Assembly (NCBI GenBank): GCA_030998015.1
Contig: JARWMV010000024.1
Location: 62,001-126,000 of the forward strand
Direction of reading: 5' to 3'
Length of the DNA stretch: 64,000 bases
Origin: Ceratorhiza oryzae-sativae
Lineage: Eukaryota > Basidiomycota > Agaricomycetes > Cantharellales > Ceratobasidiaceae
Made by a program: the position numbers and the translations under genes. The notes under the pieces were generated by a model, which had not been told where the DNA came from, searched no databases, and saw only the letters and a program-made list of their open reading frames with translations. Positions 1 through 10,910 of the stretch are shown in pieces; within the stretch, counting starts at the first letter, position 1; every line of letters starts with the position of its first letter.

Positions 1-810
1 TCTGTGGGTTGCGTCTCGGATATGAGTTGCGTGTGTGTAAGCAAATGTACGGAATCCGTATTTTAATTAAAGCGTGGTGGGCAGCGCCCCAGCCAGGAAG
101 TTTGGGATCTTTTGTTCAGTGTCAATTGTAGGACGACTTAGTGAATCGTGAATAGGACAAGTCGGCAAGCGAGTCAGACGACTGAAATATGATTTACTGA
201 AGACATTCACTTCTAGCATGACTATAGTTCATGTAGTGACTCGGAAAGTCTTTCTCTCGAGCGTAAAGGTCGCCTTTGGGCCTCGTAGTTCCTCACCTTG
301 TTCGGGCCTTTTATCTTCGGTCTTGTGTAATCCTCGTTCCCGCTGAAGGCACGGCTTATCTCTTTTATTTGCTGAGCTATTCTCTAATCTCCATACCGTC
401 GTGATCGATGTTCCAGTGGCAAGCTACAATAGGTACCACGTGTAAGTTTTCCCGTTGGCATATTGTTTAAACAATACCGCAAGTCAAATTCAATATGCGG
501 CAACGGCGCAGCCGGCAAAGTAGGTATACCCATCATATGAGCTAGTAGAACACGTATTTTGGATTGAGTGACGCAGATTCGAAGCAGCTATCATATGTCA
601 CTTGAGACGTAAACGAGTCCCATCCCTGGCCCGTGATTGTTTCCAGATGAACCCATGCCTTTGACGGGTGTATGCGCGGGAAATCGGCCCATCTGTAGCC
701 TGGCTATGGAGATTCCAGAACTTCAAAATTATATCTAGGCCACTCACATCGAGTCTTAACTTAAGCCCAAGTCTGGGCAGCGCAGGACAGACAGCCGAGA
801 CCCTGCGCCA
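1..810. other. upstream intergenic, no gene seen
   Basis: I see no convincing coding exon here on either strand. The short open frames lack family resemblance and splice-consistent neighbours. The stretch ends in the promoter of the YOP1 gene. Confidence 0.5.
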
Positions 811-819
811 CATACGGTA

Positions 820-904
820 TGACGCCACGTGAGGGACAACAAATTTGGGTGGATGACGTCATGACGTCACCCGCTGGCCATGACGCGCCTGTGTGTGCAT
901 GACG
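820..904 (+). promoter_or_regulatory. cluster of TGACG bZIP-type sites upstream of YOP1
   Basis: Two perfect palindromes TGACGTCA sit directly head to tail at 854-861 and 862-869. Three more TGACG half-sites lie at 820, 881 and 900, and a CACGTG box at 826-831. TGACGTCA is the CRE/ATF core bound by bZIP factors, and TGACGTG-like sites are unfolded-protein-response elements in fungi. The cluster lies 83-167 bp upstream of the start codon. That the gene is controlled by a CREB/ATF- or Hac1-like factor is an inference. Confidence 0.55.
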
Positions 905-986
905 CTTGCTGCGTGTGTGGGCGGTACATAAACCCCTGGGCCGGCGCTCGTTGTCTGTACTCTTCGTCGTCTGCCCGCTACTCGCC

Positions 987-1840
987 ATGTCGTCGCCCAA
1001 CTACCCCGAGCAACCGTACGACCCCAACGCGACTGCCCAGGCGCCGCCCATGTCTCCCCCGTCCAAGATCCCCGGCACCCACACCACCGCCGCCGACGCC
1101 AAAGCCAAGGCCCAGAGCCAGGCTGCCCAAGCTCAGGAAAAGGCCCGTCAACTCGGTAACCAGGCAAGTCGTCGGTGTCGACAGCCCTGGTTTTGTCGCT
1201 CATTTCGTGTCGTGTGCACAGGTTGCAAACCACCCTGCGATCCAGCAGGCTTCTGCGTCTGCCGCCGAGTATCAAGCTCGTGCTGACAAGGCGCTCAGCC
1301 AGTATCCCGCGTTGAACACGCTCGAACAACGCACCGGCGTGCCCAAGACCTACCTCGCGGCCGGCGGCGTGGCGCTTATGTTTTTGCTGGTCAGCGTCAA
1401 TGCTCTCGCTGCTCCCGCGAGCAACCTGGTCGGCTGGCTCCTCCCTGCCTACCTCAGCATGAAGGCCATCGAGAGCCCTAGTGGTCGTGATGATGTTCAG
1501 TGGTATGTCCCTTGTCACGTTCTATTCGATCCAGATTTTAACCCTCCAACCTAGGCTCACCTACTGGGTCGTCTATGGCTTCCTCACATACATCGAGTCG
1601 TTTGCCCTGCGCCTTGTCCTCTACTACTTCTCCTGGTACTTTGCCGCCAAGACCGTCTTCCTCATCTGGCTCCAGCTCCCCCAAACCCAGGGCGCCGCCA
1701 CACTCTACAACACCGCCATCCGCCCCTCGATGGATCGCGCGCGTATGCAGGCCTCGAGCCCCACTACGCGCTACCCTGCCACGACCAACACTCACTCTGT
1801 CCCCGCCGGATATACCGTCGGTGCCGAAAAGGTTTACTAA
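987..1840 (+). CDS. YOP1: Yop1/REEP (TB2/DP1/HVA22) ER-shaping membrane protein
   Basis: This protein is expected to insert as hairpins into the outer leaflet of the tubular ER and bend it, with reticulons. Three exons give 247 aa: 987-1163, 1222-1502 and 1555-1840. Intron 1 (1164-1221) appears to use a GC donor (CAG|GCAAGT). Intron 2 is 1503-1554. After an unusual ~60-residue Ala/Gln/Lys-rich N-terminus come the family hallmarks TGVPKTYLAAGG, two hydrophobic hairpins, LLPAYLSMKAIES, LTYWVVYGFLTYIES and KTVFLIWLQLPQT. The order and spacing match yeast Yop1 (~180 aa); the extra length is in the N-terminal and C-terminal tails. The ATG at 987 gives the open frame that joins cleanly to exon 2. 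The promoter carries tandem CRE-like sites. Confidence 0.95.
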
Positions 1841-1874
1841 ATGCTCCAGTTCTAATAATAATGCCTCGATCATA

Positions 1875-2530
1875 TTGTATTTTTGAATAAGCGTTTCTTG
1901 TAGTCATAGCCCGCAATGAACATCGCTTTGATTTGTTGTTTATCATTGAGCGCTTGAAATCGGACCAACTATGGCGGCCCCGTGATTCGACCAGGCACAT
2001 TTGGCGATTGCGAGATATGAGATCGGGGTGGTTGTAACCGTCTGAGCCGTACTGCCAACGATCGAGGTTTGATAATTGAATTTGTGATTTGCGACCGATT
2101 ATGGCGATCAACAAGTCCACAATTATGGAACGTTGAAAAAGGTAATCTTGCTTGTCTATTGACCATGCCCTATCGGGTCGTCCGCTCCATGGAAGACATG
2201 TCATACCTATGTCCGGACTATATGCCGGCATCGCGTTGCAACCTCGGTCCTGTCCTGTCAAATTTTTCCTGGTGCGTATCAGCCTATTCGCTCGGAAGGG
2301 TGATCGACCTAACTTGTTTTCACAGCTTGAAAGTGGCGTCAGGACCAATCAACCATACCCGACAGATACTTCAAGCGCATACATGTAAGGCATTCAACTC
2401 CCCAAGATTTCTACAACACAAGATCTGGAACGAATTCCAGACACCAAGTTCCTCCTACAATCGGCGTTCGCATCCTCGGCACCGTGCTCACCCTCCCCAG
2501 CCTGTTCCACCAGACCGAAAGCCGCTCCAG
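1875..2530. other. intergenic, nothing recognised
   Basis: Open frames exist on both strands, but none resembles a known family or shows consistent exon junctions. A 14-A run lies at about 2566-2579. Confidence 0.4.
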
Positions 2531-2534
2531 TGGC

Positions 2535-2828
2535 CTACCCTCCCGCCGCTTTCTCGTCCTTTCCAAAAAAAAAAAAAAACTTCGTCTGGTCGTCTCCCTT
2601 TCCGACTTGCTGGTGCTGCAACAAACAGACTAGTTCCAGTTTTAAATCGTTGCCGTCCCGAATGAGGTGTCCTCGGGTATCGTCTGGTGCGTGATTGGTC
2701 AAAACCGCGTGATAGGCTCCATCGTCGTTGTTGACTCGGTTCAGAATATAATCACCCACGCGAGGGCTGCGAGAAGCATATGCTCCTAACCAGGCAGGAC
2801 ACCCTTGGTAGGACGAAATGGTGAGCAT
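2535..2828 (-). other. small uncertain ORF with DYILNR motif
   Basis: A 97-residue open frame contains DYILNRVNNDDGAYH followed by DDTRGHL. A second small ORF at 3502-3648 has a similar DYVLNRAEANRTHQ and later DDIR. The shared motif order suggests two diverged copies of one short lineage-specific protein or exon. The C-terminal end runs into a poly-Phe tract from an A-run and is probably not real. The function is not recognised. Confidence 0.25.
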
Positions 2829-3501
2829 CCGCCGCAGGCGAAGCGCACGATATGGTGGCGCCCGCGACCGCTGACGCTAAACGCGCGGTGGTCCAAGTCG
2901 ATGACACAGACCCAGGGCACGTTCTCGCGTTCTCGTGTGATTCAGGTCATATCTTCACAAACTTCTGGGAAGAGCGAGCTATAGTTCCATGGTTGCCTTT
3001 CTTTCCTCGTTGTTGCTTCCCCCTGCGTCACGTTTGGGCGAATACCGTTCGAATCGTGAAATCAACCGAATAATCCAGGGTAGGGGATGCTTTCAATAAT
3101 ACAGGATGTCCATGTGTTGGGCTAAAACGTACCTTCTCTTTGCGAAGCGTCACGAGGAACCTGGCCAGCAAACAAACGAGCTCGGTCGTAGAACCAGCCC
3201 TCTTCGGATATGGTGAGGAATACACCCCTACGGTAGTACCGATCTGAAGTAGGCTCAAATTTCTCACCCAGCGTTATTTATCTGCCCTGCTCACTCTCGC
3301 ACCGGCAAGCAGTCCATGCCACGGTCAACATCGGTTGGTCGCCGTGGTGGGGTCCAGCGTGCACGACACCGTGAAGTGTGACTGTGCTTTATGCCTATAT
3401 ATGCTATATCCGATCTTTGCCTCTGGAATGTCAGACATCCAAGGTTTTCAAGCGCATATATGCACCATATCCAGCCCCGTGATATCTCTCCGCTCCCGCG
3501 T

Positions 3502-3648
3502 TTAAAGACAATACCAGCCGTCAGGATCAATTTGATATAGCTTCACCCGGATGTCGTCTGATTCATCATCTGTCGCAAGATTCTGATGGGTTCTGTTGGC
3601 TTCGGCTCGGTTCAGGACATAGTCGTCATAATCAGCACAACTTGACAT
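3502..3648 (-). other. 48-aa ORF with DYVLNR motif
   Basis: The ORF starts at an ATG (3648-3646) and stops with TAA at 3502-3504. It is acidic and contains DYDDYVLNRAEANRTH and ends DPDGWYCL. Its motif DY(I/V)LNR recurs in the ORF at 2535-2828. It may be a single exon of a larger gene or a genuine micro-protein; I cannot tell. Confidence 0.3.
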
Positions 3649-3916
3649 GCTAAATAAACTGGTAACACTATGGTCCAGAAGAAGCTGCCGAGTGTCTGAG
3701 ATTCAGGTGAAAAATCATCAGACTGGTCGCGAATGCTGCAGTCGATATGTTAAATAGAATACATCCCAGAAATCTAATAGCAAATCTCAAGGAAAGAAAA
3801 TACAGCTTATCACGCAGATTTCATAACCTTTTTCACTTCGTCTGAAACGGCAAGCCGTATTCTTGAGACATATCGCGCAAAATAAACCACAAACTAAATC
3901 ATATGCAATGTCAAAG

Positions 3917-6739
3917 CTACTGACCGTCTTTGTGTGAGGAAGTGCTCACTGTATCTATGATGAACTGGATGACATATCCTGCCGCCAGAGTGGGCAACAC
4001 CGCATTCCTTTCGGAGAAGGATTCACTTTGAGTCAACACCAAAAGACTGATTGGCGGTCAACGCTCACTTGTCTATCCACCCAAATATCTTCGCTCGATC
4101 CGAGTCTGAAGTACCATCAGGCGGGAAGTAGGTTTGATAGCGACCGATATTCATCAAGGCCAACAGGCTCACAGCGATTCCTACCGCGAATCGACTAATG
4201 ATCGACGCCCACTGGAAACGATCTAGGTAAAATAATGTCAATATTTCCTACTTTCAACGGTTTGGCTACACACGTACCTCGTGGCCAAGACTGAACTAGG
4301 TTCAAGAGGCCCAGAATGATAAACGTGGCTCCACTGAGCCCCATGATGTACCTTGAGTTTTCAACGCTAGGTCTGATCAGACCCCAAATGATCTAGAATG
4401 ATATTAGCAAATTGGCCACGGTCAAAGTTCAGCCAGGACTAACGTTCATGAGATTATATGCATCATTGCTCCTATAATCCTACATTCGGCAGTGAGCCGA
4501 AATCAAGCATACAAAGCGATCACTGAATTTTACCTGAAAAGTATAATCATAATGGTACATATATCGAGTAATATCTTCTTGGACGTTGTCTTTGATAGTA
4601 TCATTATCCATGAAGCTCTATTCCGCCTCGGTTAGTTTGTTATGGTGCCATCATCCTTGTGCACTCACCGTATACACATTCACCACGCCCTGAGCCAACA
4701 CCCTAAGGTGCCACACATTGTATATCTCGTTTTGAGCGTCCTCGCTCGGCAGAGTTAAATTCGTTCCCGTGACGTTTTGCGTCATCAGTTCTTCAAGCTT
4801 CTGCATTTGGTCCACAAGCCTCATCCCGCCCTTGAGAAAAATAGTTGCAAGCGTCTGGTTAAACTCAGATTCACTCGCGCTGTCGTAAATGCTGGTGTTG
4901 GTTTGCTCTATGAGATACCACATCGAACCTAAAAAGTTCTGCAAACCGCATTCATCTTTGAGATTGGTTCCTGCACTCTTAACTTGACATACCGTGAGTA
5001 GCAGCTGATTCTTGACACCTGTGCCACTCAGATAAATCGAATATCTTTTGATTTTAAGAGTAAAAGACTCACCCTCCAGCAACAGAATAACACATAGTAG
5101 CCAAGGCCAATGAAGCATCGCCCAAGCAGCTCGACGACGAACCGGTCTTTGCGGAGATGGGCCTTGAAAGTAGAGGTAGACTAGGAGAAAGATGATCACG
5201 CCCGAAGCACCCATCCCAAGTATTACGCTCCTTTTGAAGCCAGGTGCTGTATTGATTTTGAACAATGTGCTAGCGATTGCGTTAATGCCCTATTGCAAAT
5301 GTGAGATGTTCGTAAGGCGATAGTATGTTGGAGACATACCTCTCCTACGATGATCGTGGTCAACCCTGTAAACCTGCCAACAATCGATCCATGCGATCTA
5401 AGTTGGAGACCTTTATCGTCGATATTCCATTGGAACCGCTTGATATGCGCGGCTACCTCAACAATCACCCCCAGAGCCCACAAGACAAGTTTAAGGATTG
5501 CCGGAACCTTCATGTCGCCTCGTGCTTTGGTCAAACCAAAGGCTGCAAAAAATAACATGGTGGATATAAAGAGCGAAGCAGGCACGAGGAGGAGTTGGCG
5601 CGGGCACTGCTTGGATTTGGAGGTCTTTCTCGCCCAATAGATAACTTGATTTCAAAGATAAGTCAGACAAGTTCTGCTCGAATAATTGGGAGTTCATCGC
5701 CTACCTACGATGTATTGCGCTAGATGAATGAGCCTTGTGGCGAAATTAAAATCTCATGGAGAAACAGCCAATCTTGGTGCGCTTACCTGCTAAGCGCAAT
5801 GACCAATGCAATCCATTCGAACATTCGCTTGTTCGTCTGTTGGGCGAGGTATTCTTCAGGCTCAATTGTCAAAAGAGTTTCATCGCTCCATTTCGAGGAT
5901 CCTGGTGAGTGTGTGATGTAGGTAAGAATCTTAAGTCCTGTACACGACCAGCCGTAAGAACCAGGGCTGGACCTCTGAAAACAAATGAAAAATTGCCTTG
6001 GGTGAGCGCAGCCAGTGCTCCGAAAACTATAAACTGTAAACCGATACAAACGAGGTGGAACCTGTGAATAAGATTAGTAAGGCCCATGAAAAGCCAAGTA
6101 TGCCATTTGTACTTACCAATCATCCGTATAGAAGTCAACAGTGTAGAAAACTTGGGCTACCCAGATCCACCATGCGATCGTAAAGTAAACGATATAAGTA
6201 ACGGTTTGCTAGATGTCTACAAGTTAACAAAATCCGATTATGTGGAAGCGAAAGCTGCATACCTCCTTTGACACAAAAGAAAAGTTGGAGGTGAGATTGG
6301 AGAATGTGGCTGTCCAGGCGAGATCATAGAACTATCGTATAGATGAGAAACGTATCGGCAAGGGGAACCGACTGACTAGACTGAGCCACTGTGGTGGCTG
6401 GTCTCCCCACATAGTGTCCATGTTTGTATTTTTGGGTGGCGTATCAGCCGACACGGGCTTTACGGATTCTTCGACGGCCTGGGCTTCATCCATGCCAGAG
6501 GGCCGGCGGCTGACAATAGGCAACTGAACAAGATCAGAGTCATCGATGACAACTGCATCATCCTGTATGAATGGGTTGCTGAAAATTGGTCGCGCTTGTT
6601 GCTTCCGATGCTCCCAGACCGTCGGGCTAAAGGAAATTCAGGAATACAGTCAGCAGGGCGCATTGAATCGCACATACAACGAGTCTGGGTTGGGATCCGT
6701 GTTTATGTGAAGGAAGAATTCAGAAAACTTTCTCGGCAT
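3917..6739 (-). CDS. LtrA-like multipass membrane protein, copy A
   Basis: This looks like a fungal relative of bacterial low temperature requirement A (LtrA) proteins, a multipass membrane family of unclear function. I reconstruct about 12-14 exons. Exon 1 (6739-6678) reads MPRKFSEFFLHINTDPN. Intron 1 is 6677-6627, and exon 2 begins at 6626 with PTVWEHR. Later come GDQPPQWL, FYDLAWTATFSNLTSNF (compare LtrA FFDLVFVFA), WWIWVAQVFYTVDFYTDDW, VRRRAAWAMLHWPWLL, a large luminal segment with NVT and NLT glycosylation sites, and DRFQWASIISRF. The stop at 3917-3919 follows IQFIIDT directly after a short intron. One intron may use a GC donor. A same-strand paralogue lies at 13660-16461 with the same exon plan. 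Family assignment is by pattern; substrate or role is unknown. Confidence 0.7.
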
Positions 6740-6744
6740 GATCC

Positions 6745-7238
6745 AGGTGATCTCGAGCAGGGGCGAGTTCAAGCACGCCCTGCAGCCCGGACATTATACA
6801 TTAGGTATGGCGCTTATTCCCAGGAACTGTCCGGGCGTTCTATCCGGTAAGCGCGGCGTGGCCTGGACGCCGATAAGGCAGCCAGCCAATCACGCCTAGT
6901 TAGGTAATATTTATGTCAGCTCGGCGGACATCAACCGTCCTCGGCTTGCGTCGCACCGCCGAGCATCTAGCGCCCTTGTCTGCCGTGTTGGAATCCACAT
7001 GCTTAATCGACCTATACCGAGGATTCTGGATGGCCAATATGGTCTTGTTCCACTCCGGCCGCCGTCAATAGGTGCCGCCCTCGGAAGATGAACTACCGGT
7101 TGATCAACATTCGAAGAAATCACATTCACCGGTTTGACTGACGTTGACAGTTTGCACATGCACATGACCGCATGAGATTGCTTGTCGCGGTTTTCATGCG
7201 TCGAAGTCGGTAGGAGCATAGGCGCGGAGGTGTGAGAA
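6745..7238. other. intergenic between LtrA-like gene A and fold-back element
   Basis: The 5' flank of gene A and about 400 bp of sequence without recognisable coding content. It presumably holds the gene A promoter, but I see no clear motif. Confidence 0.4.
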
Positions 7239-7824
7239 ACGTTGTGTCGACGAGTGCGCAGCAAGGAGCGATGATATCAAAAATGACAATATACCGTTCG
7301 ATTTGCCCCGTTGGGGCAAACATTTCTATATACATAGGATTATGATAGAGGCGCTCTAGACCACATGATAGGTCAAGGGGTGATGTCCCCCTGAGCACGC
7401 ACCAACCAAGACACTTATCAAAGCGTGTGAGTACGGGTTGACAGTGTAGTATATGATTATTCTATATGTAAAATACCTCGTTGATAGAGGCCCCATGGGT
7501 GAGATGTGTCTATGCTGATTGCCAGGGTCCATGAATTTCAGGGGTATGTGCAGCATATCTCAGCCATTGGGGCTGCGATCAGTGAGACATCATATATATA
7601 GAATAACTATATGGTACACTGTCGACTTGTATATGTATGCTTTGATAAGTGTCTTGGTTGGTGTACACTCAGGGAGATATAACACCTTGACTTGCCAGCT
7701 GGTCTAGAGCGACCTTATCGTGATCCTATGTATTTAGAAATGCTTGCCCTAACGGGGCAATTCGAACGGTGATTTGAAAAAATTAATAGTATCGCTCCTT
7801 GCTGTGCACTCATCGACACAACGT
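7239..7824. mobile_element. fold-back (MITE-like) element, ~586 bp
   Basis: The sequence is one long imperfect inverted repeat. The left end ACGTTGTGTCGACGAGTGCG mirrors the right end ...CACTCATCGACACAACGT, and similarity continues inward through the shared blocks GCAAGGAGCGAT, TTGCCCCGTT, TACATAGGAT, CGCTCTAGACCA and CCAACCAAGACACTTATC to a centre near 7530. The arms are about 290 bp each and visibly diverged, so the element is older than the palindrome at 8193-9639. I see no internal transposase. I could not settle a target-site duplication. Confidence 0.75.
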
Positions 7825-8190
7825 ACTTCAAACAATGGGACACATATATGCATGCCAGGTAAACCAAGACATCAGACCACCACAAGACCCAACCATGTGA
7901 TCTTCAACATGACTTATTCTTAACATGTGGTCTTGGACTCTTCATCATGGACACATGTACATGGCCTATGTGTGAATCAGGTGTTTGGCACCCAACCCAC
8001 TTACCTCATTACCCACTTGTTGAGCCAGCTAGCCGTCAGCCCACAGGTAATGACTGGGTATCCCTGAATCATGCTCATTCCCTTCCCTACATAGTGGCTA
8101 CATTGCTCATGCATGCACCAATGTAGGCCCCAATACAAACCAGCTGACATAAAATGATACTACAAGGTGATTCAGAATATTCATGCTACA
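7825..8190. other. non-coding spacer between two hairpin elements
   Basis: AT-rich sequence with many CATG/ACATG words and no plausible gene. It separates the fold-back element from the large palindrome and could be part of an older repeat. Confidence 0.4.
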
Positions 8191-8192
8191 TA

Positions 8193-9639
8193 CAGTGGGC
8201 CACAAATCAAATGGGACATGTGACCATCTGACAGAGAATCATCTGTAAAAGATGAAGGATAGGCAATATCAGACACATGTATTAGTAGAATATATAGCTA
8301 TATGCCATATGATTTCCCTGGCAAATTTTCAGGACAACAGCTTGACTCTATGGCAAGATAATTTTTGGAGAAAATTTTGTCTGTCCCATTTGATTTGACA
8401 ATTTGTACCTGCATGCTCATGCTGGGTAAAAACAGGCTAGCCTGCTCATTTTCCTGGTCAATTTATCTAAAAAGAAATATGCCAGGCATCTTTTAAACAC
8501 CATAAGACTATGTTTTCAGAGTTTCAGCAAGTTGGGATGCACTATTAGAAAGTTATAGGCTGTTGAAGATGCTAGGTTTGCATGCTCTCCCACCCCTTGT
8601 TTCACACTGATTTAGGCATTTCATCTAATACAAATGACATTAAGACATTCAATGATCATTTATAAGCTCTAAATGCATGAATGAAACCAGCTAAGAGGCA
8701 CATACAGGAGTGGAAGTAGCTGGGATACATTTCCATGCATACACCCAATGGAATAAACCAGTCATGCTGAGGGCAGGAGTTCAGCTGGAAGTCTAAAAGC
8801 TACATGGATTATAGTACCCCTGGGAGGGAATGTTTGATCTAAGTTTCAAGGGGACAGGGTAAAGACAAGGAAACTTACAGACCATGCAGTACAAAAATTG
8901 GACTTTTTGATCAGATTTACTATGAGATTGGAGACAATTTGCACTGCATGGTCTGTGAGTTTCCTTGTCTTTACCCTGTCCCCTTGAAACTTAGATCAAA
9001 CATTCCCTCCCAGGGGTACTATAATCCATGTAGCTTTTAGACTTCCAGCTGAACTCCTGCCCTCAGCATGACTGGTTTATTCCATTGGGTGTATGCATGG
9101 AAATGTATCCCAGCTACTTCCACTCCTGTATGTGCCTCTTAGCTGGTTTCATTCATGCATTTAGAGCTTATAAATGATCATTGAATGTCTTAATGTCATT
9201 TGTATTAGATGAAATGCCTAAATCAGTGTGAAACAAGGGGTGGGAGAGCATGCAAACCTAGCATCTTCAACAGCCTATAACTTTCTAATAGTGCATCCCA
9301 ACTTGCTGAAACTCTGAAAACATAGTCTTATGGTGTTTAAAAGATGCCTGGCATATTTCTTTTTAGATAAATTGACCAGGAAATGAGCAGGCTAGCCTGT
9401 TTTTACCCAGCATGAGCATGCAGGTACAAATTGTCAAATCAAATGGGACAGACAAAATTTTCTCCAAAAATTATCTTGCCATAGAGTCAAGCTGTTGTCC
9501 TGAAAATTTGCCAGGGAAATCATATGGCATATAGCTATATATTCTACTAATACATGTGTCTGATATTGCCTATCCTTCATCTTTTACAGATGATTCTCTG
9601 TCAGATGGTCACATGTCCCATTTGATTTGTGGCCCACTG
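8193..9639. mobile_element. giant near-perfect palindromic element with TA target duplication
   Basis: The left end CAGTGGGCCACAAATC at 8193 is mirrored by GATTTGTGGCCCACTG ending at 9639. The two arms (8193-8890 and 8943-9639) are almost identical in inverted orientation; the one indel I noticed is an extra T in a T-run near 8448. The unpaired centre is about 52 bp (8891-8942). TA dinucleotides flank both ends (8191-8192, 9640-9641), the target preference of Tc1/mariner-type elements. No transposase ORF is present, so it would be non-autonomous. Each arm holds a smaller inverted repeat (8203-8397 on the left). It lies against the 3' part of a kinase pseudogene. Confidence 0.9.
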
Positions 9640-9641
9640 TA

Positions 9642-10415
9642 GGTAATTTGAGCATAGCTTCATCATGCTCCTTCTTCATCAATTCGCCCTCACCCACACC
9701 ATCCGGCCACTTGATACCCTTATTCGTGCTCTCCGGATAGCGTGAATGCTAGTGAACACCACACCAGTTGAAATCGGCCAGCATGCCTGTGAAATGACCG
9801 TGTCCATCCTCCCTTGCAAGCCCATTCGGGTGTCGCAAGTCCCCGAACACCACATAATGGGCGTGAAGAATCTCGATGGATTTTTTAATGCTCGAGCACA
9901 CAGATTCAGGTACAGGGTAGCCGAGTTTGCTCAATTCATTTGCTTTGACACACCCACGACTATTATCATTCGACCAGGCGGCCGAGGCGCCTTCGTGTTG
10001 GTGGAGCCGTCGGGCGACAATTTGGGGGCAAGGGACTCGTTGGACAACAAGTGATGTGCGCATACATTGTATGTTCTGGGAAATTTCGCGCACGCGTGAG
10101 AGGTGCGTTTCAAAGACACCTGGGGTTGCCCGATTAGCCGATATATGTGAATGCTGTAATCTCGTCGCCCACGAAATAATGTACAAGACAGGGATAGGAA
10201 CGAGAAATCGATGCCGCTGGTGGGAGCGATGAATAGCAAATTTTGAGATTAGCGATCGAAAGCTTCATTGTCCGGAAGAGCCTTGCCAGTCGGCGAAACT
10301 AATGATCAGAGCGTGGGTTAATCGCGACCCAGAGGACGGCTGTGAGCAGTTGTACGACGGGTTGAGCGAGCATGACTACGCCAAGCAAGCACATCCAAGG
10401 GCCAGCGATTGCGAG
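9642..10415 (-). pseudogene. broken protein-kinase-like gene cut by the palindromic element
   Basis: On the minus strand the N-terminal part reads AGPWMCLLGVVMLAQPVVQ, a block I associate with a kinase-like family expanded in basidiomycetes. Further on, IEILHAHYVVFGDLRHPN corresponds to the catalytic-loop region (HxDLR type, here FGDLR) and LADFNWCG to the DFG region. A TAG follows shortly, but the same frame continues as IKWPDGVGEGELMKKEHDEA until 9642, exactly where the palindromic element begins. The frame changes between the N-terminal block and the catalytic segment are not all explained by introns. I take this as a decayed gene whose 3' end was removed or separated by the insertion. Confidence 0.65.
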
Positions 10416-10910
10416 TATGAGGGAAGAGCAGTGAGAACGACGATTTTGTGATCTTTTCTATATAATCAAGTGGGCTTTAGCCATTCAACGTGGCCATTTT
10501 TGTTACGTACTATTGGGCCCCCCCAATGCTTGAGGTAAGATATTGCGCCTTGGATCGTTGGATCTGACCCTCCAGTGCCAATCTCGTTCATGACTTCAAT
10601 CCATACAAAATGCTGCGTAACCACCCGAAACTACCCCATGAGGCGTAGCACCGGTTAGTCTATACAAGGCATATCGACTTCAAGCAGTTAGGAGAGAGGC
10701 CGGCTAATAATCACATCTCGTCCAGTGACACCGATGTCCTCGTGGTAAAGAGCCGGCGAAGCATACAGCAGTTCCTTCAAGCTAGTAAAGAATTTGTCAC
10801 GAGTCGTTGTTGGTAGCAGTTGTCATGTCTGTTGTCTCCAGGCGAGATAGAAACTTGTCGAGAACAGGATAGTAGAGAACAATAAGCAATCTAATACGTG
10901 CAGCGAGTCG
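10416..10910. other. intergenic, nothing recognised
   Basis: About 500 bp with no supported exon. It lies between the kinase pseudogene and an LTR fragment. Confidence 0.4.

Noticed and set aside
859..1518. 219-codon minus-strand ORF over YOP1
   Set aside because: Antisense to well-conserved Yop1 exons; no homology of its own.
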